Source: Corynebacterium sp.
Lineage (GTDB): Bacteria > Actinomycetota > Actinomycetes > Mycobacteriales > Mycobacteriaceae
NCBI RefSeq assembly: GCF_030532325.1
Contig: NZ_JAUNLS010000012.1
Span: 8,170 to 72,169, forward strand
Direction of reading: 5' to 3'
Length of the DNA stretch: 64,000 bases
Below are positions 27,850-36,816 of the stretch, piece by piece. Position numbers and translations under genes: made by a program. The notes under the pieces were generated by a model, which was not told the DNA's origin, made no database searches, and saw nothing but the letters and a program-made list of their open reading frames with translations. How positions within the stretch are numbered: the stretch's first letter is position 1; each line of letters opens with the position of its first letter.

Positions 27850-28662
27850 TTAGGCGCCAACCTCGTAGCGAACGAAGCCCTTGATGGTGGTGCCGGCCTC
27901 GTCAGCAACCTGCTTGACGGTCTTCTTGGAGTCAGACAGGGAAGCCTGCTCCAGCAGGACAACGCCCTTGAAGAAGCCGTTGAGACGGCCCTCGACGATC
28001 TTCGGCAGAGCAGCCTCCGGCTTGCCCTCCTCGCGGGTGGTGGCCTCGGCGATCTCGCGCTCCTTCTCGACGATCTCCGCCGGGACGTCCTCGCGGGTGA
28101 GGTACTCAGCGTTCATAGCGGCGATCTGCAGGGCCACGGCGTGTGCACCCTCGGCGTCACCCTCGTAGGAGACCAGAACGCCCACTGCCGGCGGCAGGTC
28201 AGCGGAGCGCTGGTGCAGGTAGACAGCCACGTTGTCACCCTCGATGGTGACGGCGCGGCGGGCCTGCAGCTTCTCGCCGGTCTTAGCGGACTCTTCATTG
28301 ACGATGTCGGAGACCTTCTTGCCGTCGATCTCCAGCTCGTTGAGCTCCTCGCCGGAGTTGACCTTGGCAGCGCCAGCGGCCTCGGCAATCTTCTCAGCGA
28401 AGGCCTTGAAGGCCTCGTTCTTGGCCACGAAGTCGGTCTCGCAGTTGATCTCGACCATGGTGTTGCCGGAGACGGCAATGAGGCCCTCGGTGGCCTCGCG
28501 CTCAGCGCGCTTGGAGACGTTCTTTGCGCCCTTGATGCGCAGGATCTCCACGGCCTTCTCGTAGTCGCCGTTGGACTCTTCCAGAGCCTTCTTGCAATCG
28601 AGCATGCCGGAGCCGGTGGCCTCGCGCAGTGCCTTGACGTCTGCTGCAGTGTAGTTCGCCAT
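27850..28662 (-). CDS. tsf: Elongation factor Ts
   Basis: A 270-residue guanine-nucleotide exchange factor for EF-Tu. The N-terminal UBA-like domain [20 protein letters not shown] is followed by [22 protein letters not shown] and the core [15 protein letters not shown] signature near residue 75. The C-terminus GFVRYEVGA is typical. Codon use is narrow, as for a highly expressed gene. It follows rpsB with a hairpin in between, so a part of rpsB transcripts may stop before tsf. Confidence 0.97.
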   Translation of the reverse strand: MANYTAADVKALREATGSGMLDCKKALEESNGDYEKAVEILRIKGAKNVSKRAEREATEGLIAVSGNTMVEINCETDFVAKNEAFKAFAEKIAEAAGAAKVNSGEELNELEIDGKKVSDIVNEESAKTGEKLQARRAVTIEGDNVAVYLHQRSADLPPAVGVLVSYEGDAEGAHAVALQIAAMNAEYLTREDVPAEIVEKEREIAEATTREEGKPEAALPKIVEGRLNGFFKGVVLLEQASLSDSKKTVKQVADEAGTTIKGFVRYEVGA

Positions 28663-28790
28663 TGTTGGAGCGACCCTCCTTGTTTTAAACAGTATTCGAT
28701 GAGACAGCGTAGCCGAATAGGTCCATTCACGTCGCGTTGAGGGGGTAGTTTTCTCCCCTCCTGCGCCATGCGCTGTGTGTAGAGGAAGAA

Positions 28791-28821
28791 ACCCCCGTCG
28801 CCGGGTAACCGGTGCGGGGGC
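28791..28821 (-). terminator. Hairpin between rpsB and tsf
   Basis: Hairpin CCCCCGtcgCCGG/CCGGtgCGGGGG with a GTAA loop, followed on the minus strand by TTTCTTCC. It is 15 bases after the rpsB stop and probably acts as a full or partial terminator between rpsB and tsf. Confidence 0.75.
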
Positions 28822-28835
28822 TTATGCGCAGGAAA

Positions 28836-29660
28836 TTACTCTGCGGAGTTCTCGGCGTTCTCAGCGCCTGCGGAAGCCGGATCGGAAGCAGCGGCGGCCT
28901 CAGCGGCGTCGCGTGCGTCCTTCTCAGCGGAATCGCCGGCAGCTTCCTTAGCGGCAGCGAGCTGGCGCTCCTCGCGGGCCTTCTTGCCCTCTTCCACTGC
29001 GGTGGCGATGATGCCGGAGAGCAGCTTGGTGGCGCGGATAGCGTCGTCGTTGCCCGGGATCGGGAAGTCGACCTCGTCCGGATCGCAGTTGGTGTCGAGG
29101 ATAGCCACAACCGGGATGTTGAGCTTGTGAGCTTCCTTGACGGCGATGTGCTCCTTGTTGGTGTCAACGATCCACAGAGCGGACGGAGCCTTGGTCATGT
29201 CAGCAATGCCGCCCAGGACGCGCTCCAGCTTGGTGCGCTCGCGGGTGAGCATGAGGACTTCCTTCTTGGTGCGGCCCTTGTAGCCGTCCTCAGCAGCATC
29301 CATAGCCTGAAGCTCCTTCATGCGCTTCAGACGCTTGGACACGGTCTGGAAGTTGGTGAGCATGCCGCCCAGCCAGCGGTGGTTGACGTAGGGCATACCA
29401 ACGCGCTCTGCCTCTTCAGCAACAGCTTCCTGAGCCTGCTTCTTGGTACCAACGAAGAGGATGGTGCCGCCGTGTGCGACGGTCTCCTTGACAAACTCGA
29501 AGGCCTCATCGATGTAGGTCAGCGTCTGCTGCAGGTCGATGATGTAGATGCCGTTACGGTCGGTGAAGATGAAGCGCTTCATCTTCGGGTTCCAGCGACG
29601 GGTCTGGTGGCCGAAGTGGACACCGGCGTCGAGGAGCTCGCGCATGGTTACGACTGCCAT
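28836..29660 (-). CDS. rpsB: 30S ribosomal protein S2
   Basis: A 274-residue ribosomal protein of the small subunit body, needed for S1 binding and initiation. Family segments are [43 protein letters not shown] and [13 protein letters not shown]. The C-terminal tail after residue 225 is Ala/Glu-rich and probably disordered, common in actinobacteria. ATG at 29660 is the start of the family; the frame goes further upstream without similarity. Confidence 0.98.
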   Translation of the reverse strand: MAVVTMRELLDAGVHFGHQTRRWNPKMKRFIFTDRNGIYIIDLQQTLTYIDEAFEFVKETVAHGGTILFVGTKKQAQEAVAEEAERVGMPYVNHRWLGGMLTNFQTVSKRLKRMKELQAMDAAEDGYKGRTKKEVLMLTRERTKLERVLGGIADMTKAPSALWIVDTNKEHIAVKEAHKLNIPVVAILDTNCDPDEVDFPIPGNDDAIRATKLLSGIIATAVEEGKKAREERQLAAAKEAAGDSAEKDARDAAEAAAASDPASAGAENAENSAE

Positions 29661-30167
29661 GTTTCGCTCGCTTTCTGTTTGAGATTTCGGTTTTGTACAA
29701 AGATTTGTGCGGCCTTTTATTCCGCACCCTAGCAACGAATTCCCTGGGCAACACCCCTGCTGCCCGCCACTGGCAGGCCCGGACAAGGGACCGCGTCACC
29801 CACGGACTACCGCTTCTCTGTCCCACTTCTTGGCCCCACGTTGAGGGGCAAGACGTGCGGTGAGGAAGCAGCGCTTTCGCCGCGCGTAGTCAGCCGTACT
29901 TGCGTGCACGCTTTCACGAAAGCCCACAAGGCACAGACTGCTGTGGGTAAGTTTAGCGCTGAGCAGCACAGTTTTCCAAACAGCTGCGTGGAGAACGCGC
30001 AGGAGCCCGTGGCTTTTCACCGTTATCTTCACCGTTATCCACAGAAGGTGGCTGATATGTCACACTCTGCCGCCCCGCCAGTCACTTGAGCCCCTCCGGT
30101 TACCGATTTTCCACAGGCCGCAGCCTGGTCCTTTTCCGGCCCGGGTGTCCACGTTCATGCTGGGCAC
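29661..30167. promoter_or_regulatory. Divergent region, rpsB / M23-like gene
   Basis: About 500 bases without a gene. The rpsB leader and promoter must lie here. A perfect TTATCCACA (DnaA-box sequence) is at 30035-30043 on the plus strand and a one-mismatch TTTTCCACA at 30107-30115, both upstream of the M23-like gene. No RNA gene or coding frame with credible composition was seen. Confidence 0.4.
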
Positions 30168-30734
30168 ATGACTTCAACTACTCATTGTCGAGCTACCCGC
30201 ACACGGCCGCCGCGGCGTCGCACCGCTAGCTCCCGCGCCCTCGGCGCGCTGCTCGGCGGCGCACTGTTCTTCTGTTCACCGCTAGCACCTCCCCGCGCCG
30301 CTGCCTACGTCGATCCCAGCACCGGGCAGCCCACCGCGCAGGCCGTGCTCCGCGGTTTTGATAAGCCAGAGAAGAACTGGTTGCCCGGCCACCGCGGCGT
30401 CGATCTAGCCCTACCCATCGGCGCCGAGGTACGCGCGGCCGGCTCCGGGACAGTGCACTTTGCCGGCAGCGTGGCTGGGAAACCCGTGGTCTCCATCCTC
30501 CACTCTGATGGCTTGCGCACCACCTACGAGCCGGTCTTCGCCCGGGTGCGCAAGGGGGACGGGATCACCGAGGGCGATGTCATCGGCACACTCGCCCCGC
30601 CCGTGGATGGTTCCGAGGGCCTGCACTGGGGCGCGCTGGTGGGACCCGATGACTACATCGATCCCCTAAGCCTGCTTGACGCCCCCGTCATCCGCCTCAA
30701 GCCCGTGGATGAGCCTGGGCGTAGACCTCTTTAA
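30168..30734 (+). CDS. Secreted M23-like (LytM) protein, likely non-catalytic
   Basis: A 188-residue exported protein. The N-terminus is long and basic (RTRPPRRR) before a hydrophobic run (about 24-43) with AAA-Y cleavage near 46. The M23/LytM domain carries two zinc-ligand positions in HRGVDLALP (His75, Asp79) and the third, His153, in EGLHWGALVG. The auxiliary catalytic histidines are missing: the position before His153 in HxH is Gly151, and the YxH position reads Tyr-Glu-Pro near 120. It is therefore probably a degenerate LytM factor that regulates or binds cell wall rather than cutting it, as many actinobacterial relatives with a CLHWG-like motif. It overlaps the end of xerC tail-to-tail by 38 bases. 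Confidence 0.8.
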   Translation: MTSTTHCRATRTRPPRRRTASSRALGALLGGALFFCSPLAPPRAAAYVDPSTGQPTAQAVLRGFDKPEKNWLPGHRGVDLALPIGAEVRAAGSGTVHFAGSVAGKPVVSILHSDGLRTTYEPVFARVRKGDGITEGDVIGTLAPPVDGSEGLHWGALVGPDDYIDPLSLLDAPVIRLKPVDEPGRRPL

Positions 30735-31623
30735 GGCGCTGGGTGGACACGTGGGTATAGATCTGCGTGGTTTGCAACGAGGAGTGCCCGAGCAGCTCCT
30801 GGACCACGCGCAGATCCGCCCCGCCCTCCAGAAGGTGCGTGGCCGCGCTGTGGCGCAGGCCATGAGGGCTCAGACCGCTGGAGCCCGTGGCTTGGGCGGC
30901 TCGCTCGACAACGCGGCGTACCTGGCGCTGATCGATGCGCTTTCCTTTGCGGCCCACAAAGACAGCCTGGGTATCCCCCGCGAGCTGCGGGCGGGCAGTA
31001 TCCAACCAGGCCTGCAGCGCCTCGGCTGCGGCCTGACCAAAGGGCACCACGCGCTGCTTATTGCCCTTACCGGTGACCAGCGCGGTGCGCCGCGACATCG
31101 TGAGATCCTTGATATCGAGGCCGACAAGCTCCGCCACGCGCATGCCCGTGGCGTAGAGCAACTCCAGCATGGCGCGGTCCCTCATCACCTCCGGGTTCTC
31201 GCTGCCGGCGCTCGTGTTAACGGCACAGTCAGCCGTGTTCGCCGGGGCCTCCATGAGCCGCTCGGCCTCCGAGGGGGCTAAGACCTTGGGAAGGCGGCGG
31301 CCCACCTTGGGCGTGACCAGGCGCGCGGCGACATCACTGTCAATGTGCCCCTCGCGCGTGGCCCAGGTGGAAAAGGCTCGGGCCGCCGCGGTGCGCCGCG
31401 CCAGCGTGGCACGCGACTTGCCTTCCGCAACGGCCTGGCCCAGCCAGGCACGCAGGGCGTTGAGGGTGAAGTCATCAAAGCTCTCAACCGTCCCGGCGAG
31501 GCTGCGCAGATCTGAGCGATAGCCCTTGACGGTGGCCTCGGAGCGGCCACGCACGAAGAGCTGATACTCGGCGAAATCCTCAATCGCCTCCGCCAGCTGA
31601 GCGCTCAGTTCTGCTTCACTCAT
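30697..31623 (-). CDS. xerC: Tyrosine recombinase XerC
   Basis: A 308-residue site-specific recombinase that with XerD resolves chromosome dimers at dif. The N-terminal SAM-like core-binding domain is followed by the catalytic domain: Arg in ATGMRVAELVGL, Lys in VTGKGNKQRVVPF, the HxxR box in LSPHGLRHSAATHLL, His/Trp position in ELLGHSSLQTT, and nucleophile Tyr in QIYTHVS. The gene order xerC-dprA-yifB is common in corynebacteria, so this is the chromosomal Xer rather than an integrase. Confidence 0.92.
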   Translation of the reverse strand: MSEAELSAQLAEAIEDFAEYQLFVRGRSEATVKGYRSDLRSLAGTVESFDDFTLNALRAWLGQAVAEGKSRATLARRTAAARAFSTWATREGHIDSDVAARLVTPKVGRRLPKVLAPSEAERLMEAPANTADCAVNTSAGSENPEVMRDRAMLELLYATGMRVAELVGLDIKDLTMSRRTALVTGKGNKQRVVPFGQAAAEALQAWLDTARPQLAGDTQAVFVGRKGKRIDQRQVRRVVERAAQATGSSGLSPHGLRHSAATHLLEGGADLRVVQELLGHSSLQTTQIYTHVSTQRLKEVYAQAHPRA

Positions 31624-31638
31624 GCCTCATGAGTGTAC

Positions 31639-32817
31639 TCAGGTGCGCTGCCATAACGCACCGGAGCGCGCCACCACCCCCATCTTCTCCATGGCCACCA
31701 GCAGGTGAATGGTCAACGCCACCCGCATTCCAGCGGCTGTGGCAATGTCTTCTGCCGACGCGCCCTCCTCCGCGCTTTCCGGCGGGGTGGAATCATAAAC
31801 CCGCAACTCGTTGCGCGAGAGCTGCTGTACCTTGCTCGGGGCAAAGTTCAGCTCGTACTGCCCTTGGGCATCGGCGCTGCCCACCGCCCCCACCAGTTCC
31901 CGCACCTCATCCGCGGAGGCCACCAGCTGGGCCCGCCCCGCCTGAATACGCTGGTGGCAGCCCAGGGAGCCGGAAGTGGTAATCGGGCCCGGCACCGCCA
32001 TGGTCACCTTGCCCAAGGCCTCCGCCCAGTTGAGCGTGTTGAGCGCACCGGAGCGAAAACCCGCCTCCACCACCACAGTCCCGGCGCTCAGCGCGGCAAC
32101 CAAGCGGTTGCGCGTCAAAAAGCGGTGCCGCTGCGGCGGCGTACCCGGCGCGAACTCAGAGACCACGCAGCCAGAGGCCGTCATGCGTTCAAAAAGCCGC
32201 GCGTTGCGCGCCGGGTAGGAGTGATCGATCCCGCAAGCTGCTAGCGCCACGGTCACCCCGCCGGCCTCCAGCGCTGCCTCGTGGGCGGCGGTATCCACGC
32301 CCAGCGCGCCGCCGGAGACGATGCTCCACTGATGGTTGACCAGGCCGGTGGCGAGAAGACGCGTCGCCTCCCAGCCGTAACGGCTCAGCGCGCGCGTGCC
32401 TACCAAGGCCACCGACTGCGAGACCGCCTGGCGCAGGCTCTTTCCCCGCACCCACAGGCTGTGCGGTGGAATCGCTTGATCGTCGAAGGTCGCCGGGGCG
32501 CTGCTCATGCCGTTCTGGTAGAAGCCGAAGGCCTGGTTGAACTCCTCACCGGGCCACTCGGGATCCTCCGCGGTAATCAGCCTGGCCCCCACGGACTGCG
32601 CCGCCGCAATATCCTCCTCCTGACGCAACCAGCCCCGGCGCGACGAGGTCGCAGCCCCCAGTGGGCCCAGCCAGTCCGCGCCGTGATAGATGCCGTGGGC
32701 GATCTCCTCGGCGGGAAACTGCGTGAGCAGCCCCTGCAAGGTCGCCGAGGGCCCTTCCACCACCCGGTTGAGATAGGCCCAAGTGTGTAGGGGTGTGGAT
32801 AAGTTAAGTTCACTCAT
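31639..32817 (-). CDS. dprA: DNA-processing protein DprA
   Basis: A 392-residue protein of the DprA/Smf family, which loads RecA on single-stranded DNA during natural transformation. The Rossmann-like core carries VALVGTRALSRYGWEATRLL, SGGALGVDTAAHEAAL and the FLTRNRLVAALSAGTVVVEAG stretch. The C-terminal winged-helix-like part is shorter and divergent. The ATG at 32817 overlaps the yifB stop as ATGA, so translation is coupled. Corynebacteria are not known for regulated competence, so its role in them is open. Confidence 0.92.
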   Translation of the reverse strand: MSELNLSTPLHTWAYLNRVVEGPSATLQGLLTQFPAEEIAHGIYHGADWLGPLGAATSSRRGWLRQEEDIAAAQSVGARLITAEDPEWPGEEFNQAFGFYQNGMSSAPATFDDQAIPPHSLWVRGKSLRQAVSQSVALVGTRALSRYGWEATRLLATGLVNHQWSIVSGGALGVDTAAHEAALEAGGVTVALAACGIDHSYPARNARLFERMTASGCVVSEFAPGTPPQRHRFLTRNRLVAALSAGTVVVEAGFRSGALNTLNWAEALGKVTMAVPGPITTSGSLGCHQRIQAGRAQLVASADEVRELVGAVGSADAQGQYELNFAPSKVQQLSRNELRVYDSTPPESAEEGASAEDIATAAGMRVALTIHLLVAMEKMGVVARSGALWQRT

Positions 32818-34427
32818 GCCGCCAGCCTTTCGATGGTTCCGGCCCCGCGCAGGTCGAGTGCACGCGAGACGTGCTCGATGCCGGGTTGCTCGCTGCCATC
32901 CAGATCCGCCAGGGTCCACGCCAGCTTGAGCACCCTGTCCACGCCGCGTTGGCTCAAGTCGCCCTCCGCCAAATAGGCACCGAGCATGATCATCGCGGAC
33001 TCTTCCGCGGGCCGATGCCTGCGCAGATAGGTGGCCGGAACCGCACCGTTGACGTAGACATCGAGCCCCTCGGCAGCCCAGCGCCTGGCCATGCGCTCAC
33101 GGGCCTGCGCTACGCGCTGCGCAATCTGCGCCGAGCTCTCCTCCCCTTCCGCGTTAATCACCGCCGCCTGCGCGGAGAGGGAGACTACGATATCCAGGCG
33201 GTCGCGCAACGGCCCCGAGACGTTGGAGAGGTAGTTCTTCCGCTCAGCAACGCGGCACGTGCACTTGCTGGGATCCTCGGTGCCGCAGCGGCAGGGGTTG
33301 GCCGCCATGACCAGCTGGAAGCGCGCCGGGTAGGTGATCTCGCGGCGCGCCCGGGCCAGGCGCACCTGCCCCTCTTCCAGGGGCGCGCGCAGGCCGTCGA
33401 GCACCCGCGCCGGGATCTCGCTGACCTCATCGAGGAAGAGCACCCCGTGGTGGGCCAGGCTCACCGCGCCGGGGCGCGGGTTGCCGGAGCCGCCGCCCAA
33501 CAGTGCCGCCTTGCTCAGCGAGGGATGCGGCGCAATGAACGGTGCGCGGGCCACCACGGGGCCCAGTGTTCCCGCCAACGAATGAATCGCGGTGGCCTCC
33601 ACTGACTGATCCGTTCCCAGCTCCGGCAGGATGCTGGGGATGCGCGCGGCGATCATTGACTTACCGGAGCCCGGCGGGCCGATCATCATGACGTGGTGCC
33701 CGCCGGCGGCGGCGACCTCCGCGGCCCACTTGGCTTCGCGCTGCCCGGCGATGTCGCAAAAGTCCATCGTGGCCTCCACCGGCGCGGGGTGCTCGCGCGC
33801 CACCGCCTGCGCGGGCGGCAGAGCCCTGTTCCCGCAGGCCCAGGCGAAGGCCTCCGTCAGCGTGGGTGCAACCAGCACCTCCATGTCCGGCACCAGCGCG
33901 GCCTCGGCGGCGTTGCCCGGCGGGATGACCAGCCTGCGGTAGCCCTGGGACCGCGCCGCCAAAATAGACGGGATGATGCCGCTGACTGGGCGCACGCTGC
34001 CGTCGAGGCCTAGCTCCCCTAGCACCAGCGTGTGCGCCAGGCGCTGCCGCGGGCTCACGCACTCCTGCCCGTTGGCCGCCGGGTACTCGACGGGATCCTC
34101 CGGCGGGTAGGGTCCGGGATCGGGGTGGGCCCGGGGGTCCTCGTCAAGCCCTGCGCTCAGGATGGCCAGCGCCATGGGGAGATCGAAGTGGGCACCGGAC
34201 TTAGGCAAGGCGGCCGGCGACATCGAGACCACCACCTTGGTCTTTGCCCACGGCAGGTGAGAGTTCATCACCGCGGTGCGGATGCGGTCCCGGGACTCAG
34301 ACACGGCGGCATCGCCCAACCCCACCACGTGCACGCCGGGCAGGCCCGGGCCCACGTTGGCCTCCACGGTCACCACGTGGGCCAGCACTCCTTCCATCGC
34401 TGTGGTCTGACATCTACCAAGCGCCAT
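32814..34427 (-). CDS. yifB: YifB/ComM family Mg-chelatase-like AAA ATPase
   Basis: A 537-residue AAA+ protein. The N-terminal domain has VTVEANVGPGLPGVHVVGLGDAAVSE split in the usual way, followed by an S5-like fold. The ATPase has Walker A GPPGSGKSMIA (about 286) and Walker B GVLFLDEVSEI. A CRCGTEDPSKCTC cluster sits in the C-terminal half. The relative ComM is a helicase that helps branch migration in transformation. ATG at 34427 lies inside the end of yraN, with AAGGAG about 7 bases upstream. Confidence 0.93.
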   Translation of the reverse strand: MALGRCQTTAMEGVLAHVVTVEANVGPGLPGVHVVGLGDAAVSESRDRIRTAVMNSHLPWAKTKVVVSMSPAALPKSGAHFDLPMALAILSAGLDEDPRAHPDPGPYPPEDPVEYPAANGQECVSPRQRLAHTLVLGELGLDGSVRPVSGIIPSILAARSQGYRRLVIPPGNAAEAALVPDMEVLVAPTLTEAFAWACGNRALPPAQAVAREHPAPVEATMDFCDIAGQREAKWAAEVAAAGGHHVMMIGPPGSGKSMIAARIPSILPELGTDQSVEATAIHSLAGTLGPVVARAPFIAPHPSLSKAALLGGGSGNPRPGAVSLAHHGVLFLDEVSEIPARVLDGLRAPLEEGQVRLARARREITYPARFQLVMAANPCRCGTEDPSKCTCRVAERKNYLSNVSGPLRDRLDIVVSLSAQAAVINAEGEESSAQIAQRVAQARERMARRWAAEGLDVYVNGAVPATYLRRHRPAEESAMIMLGAYLAEGDLSQRGVDRVLKLAWTLADLDGSEQPGIEHVSRALDLRGAGTIERLAA

Positions 34428-34857
34428 GGTCGACTCCTTGGTAGTACTCCATGTCGAACTCGCTGCCGGGGTTGGTGCTGGGCTGCACCTGGCCCTTCCC
34501 GCGGGCCACCAGCGCGAGGACATCAAAGCGCACGGTGGACAGCGGCTTTCCCTCCAGCCACTGCACCGCGGCCTTGCGCATGCGGGCGAGCTTGCGCGGG
34601 GTTACTGCCTCGGCCACCCCGTACTGGGCGCTGGCGCGAGTCTTGACCTCCACGAAGACGATGGTGCCCTCGGGCTCGCGGACGATGAGGTCAATCTCGC
34701 CTACCTGGTAGCGCACATTCGCCGCGATGACCTGGGCGCCCCGGGCGCGATAAAACTCGGCGGCGAAGGCCTCTCCCCTCTTGCCCAACGCGTCCTTGTG
34801 CCGGACGCGGTGGCCCAAAGCCCCGGAAATCTGTGACTGTTCCTGTGACGTTCTCAT
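34414..34857 (-). CDS. yraN: YraN family (UPF0102) putative nuclease
   Basis: A 147-residue protein of the UPF0102 family, which has the restriction-endonuclease-like fold. The conserved GEAFAAEFYRARGAQVI segment and the putative metal site VGEIDLIVREPEGTIVFVEVK (Asp and Glu plus the ExK) are present, so nuclease activity is possible. Its role is unknown, but it clusters with yifB, dprA and rnhB in most genomes. ATG at 34857 has GGAG about 9 bases upstream. Its end overlaps the yifB start by 14 bases. Confidence 0.9.
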   Translation of the reverse strand: MRTSQEQSQISGALGHRVRHKDALGKRGEAFAAEFYRARGAQVIAANVRYQVGEIDLIVREPEGTIVFVEVKTRASAQYGVAEAVTPRKLARMRKAAVQWLEGKPLSTVRFDVLALVARGKGQVQPSTNPGSEFDMEYYQGVDHGAW

Positions 34858-34973
34858 TACTGGGTTCTCCATTCGTGTGCGTTCTGTGTGCCTTGCTGTG
34901 CGCCGCGTGGCAGCGCTTGCCTTCAGCACACTGCACGCGGGGAGAAGGCCACAAGGGTCGCGTGATCACGAAG

Positions 34974-35025
34974 GCCCGATCTGTGGATAAGTTCGCGCCG
35001 CGGCGCAGTTATCCACAGATCGGGC
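34974..35025. repeat. Inverted repeat with two DnaA-box sequences
   Basis: A perfect 17-bp inverted repeat (34974-34990 and 35009-35025). Each arm contains TTATCCACA, in opposite orientation, followed by GATCGGGC. The 18-base spacer contains the 12-base palindrome GCGCCGCGGCGC. No T-run follows on either strand, so it does not look like a normal terminator. It lies 42 bases after the DUF2469 stop and 117 bases upstream of yraN. Confidence 0.75.
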
Positions 35026-35066
35026 GTGGAGAAGAGGCGGTCACTGCCCCGCCAGGCCCGGCGAGC

Positions 35067-35372
35067 CTATTCGGGCAGCAGGAAGTCCGGCTTATCCAGC
35101 TCCTCGATGTTGACGTCCTTGTAGGTGATCACACGCACATAGCGCACAAAACGAGCGGAGCGGTACATGTCCCACACCCAGGCATCGGACATGCGCACCT
35201 CGTAGTAGACATCCGGGCCCGAGGTATGCGGGATGAGCTCGACGGCATTGGCCAGGTAGAAGCGGCGCTCAGTCTCCACGACATAGGAAAACTGGCTGAC
35301 GACGTCGCGGTACTCACGGTAGAGGGACAGCTCAACCTCGGCCTCGTAGTTGTCGAGTTCCTCAGCGCTCAC
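35067..35372 (-). CDS. DUF2469 family protein
   Basis: A 101-residue actinobacterial protein of unknown function, very well conserved (MSAEELDNYEAEVELSLYRE start; the segment FSYVVETERRFYLANAVEL; the end DKPDFLLPE). It is acidic and has no signal peptide or membrane helix. GTG at 35372 lies 7 bases after AAGGAG. It sits between rnhB and yraN as in other corynebacteria and mycobacteria. Confidence 0.92.
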   Translation of the reverse strand: MSAEELDNYEAEVELSLYREYRDVVSQFSYVVETERRFYLANAVELIPHTSGPDVYYEVRMSDAWVWDMYRSARFVRYVRVITYKDVNIEELDKPDFLLPE

Positions 35373-35444
35373 TGGTGTCTCCTTCAGGCTGTTAAGCGGC
35401 AGTGCAATGAGCACAACTTTAGCCCGGCAAGCCCGCGCACCCGG

Positions 35445-36086
35445 TCAGGCGCGCGCGAGAAAAAGTTCATGAGCCTGGGCCACGTTGCGGTAAGTCATGC
35501 GGTGCTGTGGAGTGGCCCCGTGCTGCTCGATGGCCGCGGTATGCGCCTTGGTGCCGTAGCCCTTGTGCGCGCCCAAGCCGTAGCCGGGGTAGGCCTCCTC
35601 CAACTGCGCCATGATGTGATCCCGGGAGACCTTCGCCAGCACGCTGGCCGCGGCGATGCACCGGGCTGCCCCGTCGCCGCCCACGATGGGCAGCTGCGGG
35701 GCAGTGAGGCCGGGGACCCGGAGGGCGTCGCTAAGCACGTAGCGCGGGCGCACCTCCAGGCGGGCCACTGCGCGCCGCATACCGGAGACGTTGGCGTGCT
35801 GAATGCCGAGGTGATCGATCTCCTGCGCGCTGATGTGCACCACGGACCAGGCCACAGCCTTGTCTTTGATGAGGGGAAAGAGCCTTTCGCGTGCCACGGG
35901 GCTGAGCTTCTTGGAGTCAGTGAGGGTGGCCAGCTCCGGGATGATGCGCTCAGGCAGCACGCAGGCGGCGATGGTAATAGGCCCGCAGCACGCCCCGCGC
36001 CCGGCCTCGTCCACACCTGCCACCGGCCCGAGGCCGGCCTTGCTCAACGCGACCTCGTAGGTGCGCTGCTGCTTAAGACGCCGCAT
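35445..36086 (-). CDS. rnhB: Ribonuclease HII
   Basis: A 213-residue enzyme that cuts the RNA strand of RNA-DNA hybrids and removes misincorporated ribonucleotides from DNA. Catalytic acidic residues lie in [15 protein letters not shown] (about 23-37, the DEAGRG motif). The motif [15 protein letters not shown] and the tyrosine region [14 protein letters not shown] are typical. Its start overlaps the end of the upstream lepB paralogue by 14 bases. Confidence 0.96.
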   Translation of the reverse strand: MRRLKQQRTYEVALSKAGLGPVAGVDEAGRGACCGPITIAACVLPERIIPELATLTDSKKLSPVARERLFPLIKDKAVAWSVVHISAQEIDHLGIQHANVSGMRRAVARLEVRPRYVLSDALRVPGLTAPQLPIVGGDGAARCIAAASVLAKVSRDHIMAQLEEAYPGYGLGAHKGYGTKAHTAAIEQHGATPQHRMTYRNVAQAHELFLARA

Positions 36087-36816
36087 GCTGAATGTCCGGG
36101 TGCTCGACGGAATGGATGCGGTTCAGCGGCAGAATCACCGCGGCGACCTTGCCGCGCACGTTGTCCACCGGGATGGTTCCCTGCAGGTGATCCCCCAGGT
36201 GAGCGCGGGAATCCAGGGAGTTGGTACGGTTATCTCCCAACACCCACAGGCTATCTTCCGGCACGGTCACCGGCCCGAAGTAGGCCCCGCCGCAGGCTTC
36301 GGAACCCACGGCCGGGTCCACGGGGATCTCCGGTGGGCTGAGCACGTAGCTCTGATCGATGGGTTCGCCGTTGACCATCACCGCGCTGTCCCCCGCCTCG
36401 CAGGACACCGTCTGCCCCTCGGTAGCGATGACGCGCTTGACCAGGATGTTCTCCCCGTTGGGCACAAAGCCCACGGCCGCACCGAGATTCTGTAGGCCGC
36501 GCACAAAAACATTCGAGGAGCGCTCCACCTCAAAGGCGGTATTCCAAGAATCCGGGCCGGCGAAGACCACCACGTCCCCCGGGCGCGGGTCATCGACGTA
36601 GTAGCTGAGCTTTTGCACCCAGATGCGGTCATTGCTGCAGCCGCTGCAGCCGTGCAGCGTCGGCTCCATGGAGGCCGAAGGGATGAAGTACATCCTGCCC
36701 ACGAAGGCCTGGATGAGCACCAGGAACACAAAGGCCAAGGCGAAGGTGGGCAGGAAGTCCCGGGCACGGGGCCGCTGCGCCTTCTGCGGCTGCTTAGGAC
36801 TGGATGTCTGGGTCAT
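36073..36816 (-). CDS. lepB: Signal peptidase I, paralogue 1
   Basis: A 247-residue membrane serine protease that removes signal peptides from exported proteins. One membrane helix (about 23-41) is followed by Ser49 in [10 protein letters not shown] and the general base Lys in [10 protein letters not shown]; the C-terminal box [13 protein letters not shown] is intact. It carries a [10 protein letters not shown] cysteine pair and further cysteines, typical of the actinobacterial form. The start is uncertain: ATG 36816 has GGTGGGG just upstream, while an upstream start at 36852 would lengthen the N-terminus by 12. It overlaps lepB paralogue 2. Confidence 0.92.
   Translation of the reverse strand: MTQTSSPKQPQKAQRPRARDFLPTFALAFVFLVLIQAFVGRMYFIPSASMEPTLHGCSGCSNDRIWVQKLSYYVDDPRPGDVVVFAGPDSWNTAFEVERSSNVFVRGLQNLGAAVGFVPNGENILVKRVIATEGQTVSCEAGDSAVMVNGEPIDQSYVLSPPEIPVDPAVGSEACGGAYFGPVTVPEDSLWVLGDNRTNSLDSRAHLGDHLQGTIPVDNVRGKVAAVILPLNRIHSVEHPDIQHAAS

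Noticed and set aside
32794..32802. TGTGGATAA, a DnaA box on the minus strand
   Set aside because: It lies within the first codons of dprA, where Leu-Ser-Thr gives the sequence by chance, and has no partner nearby.
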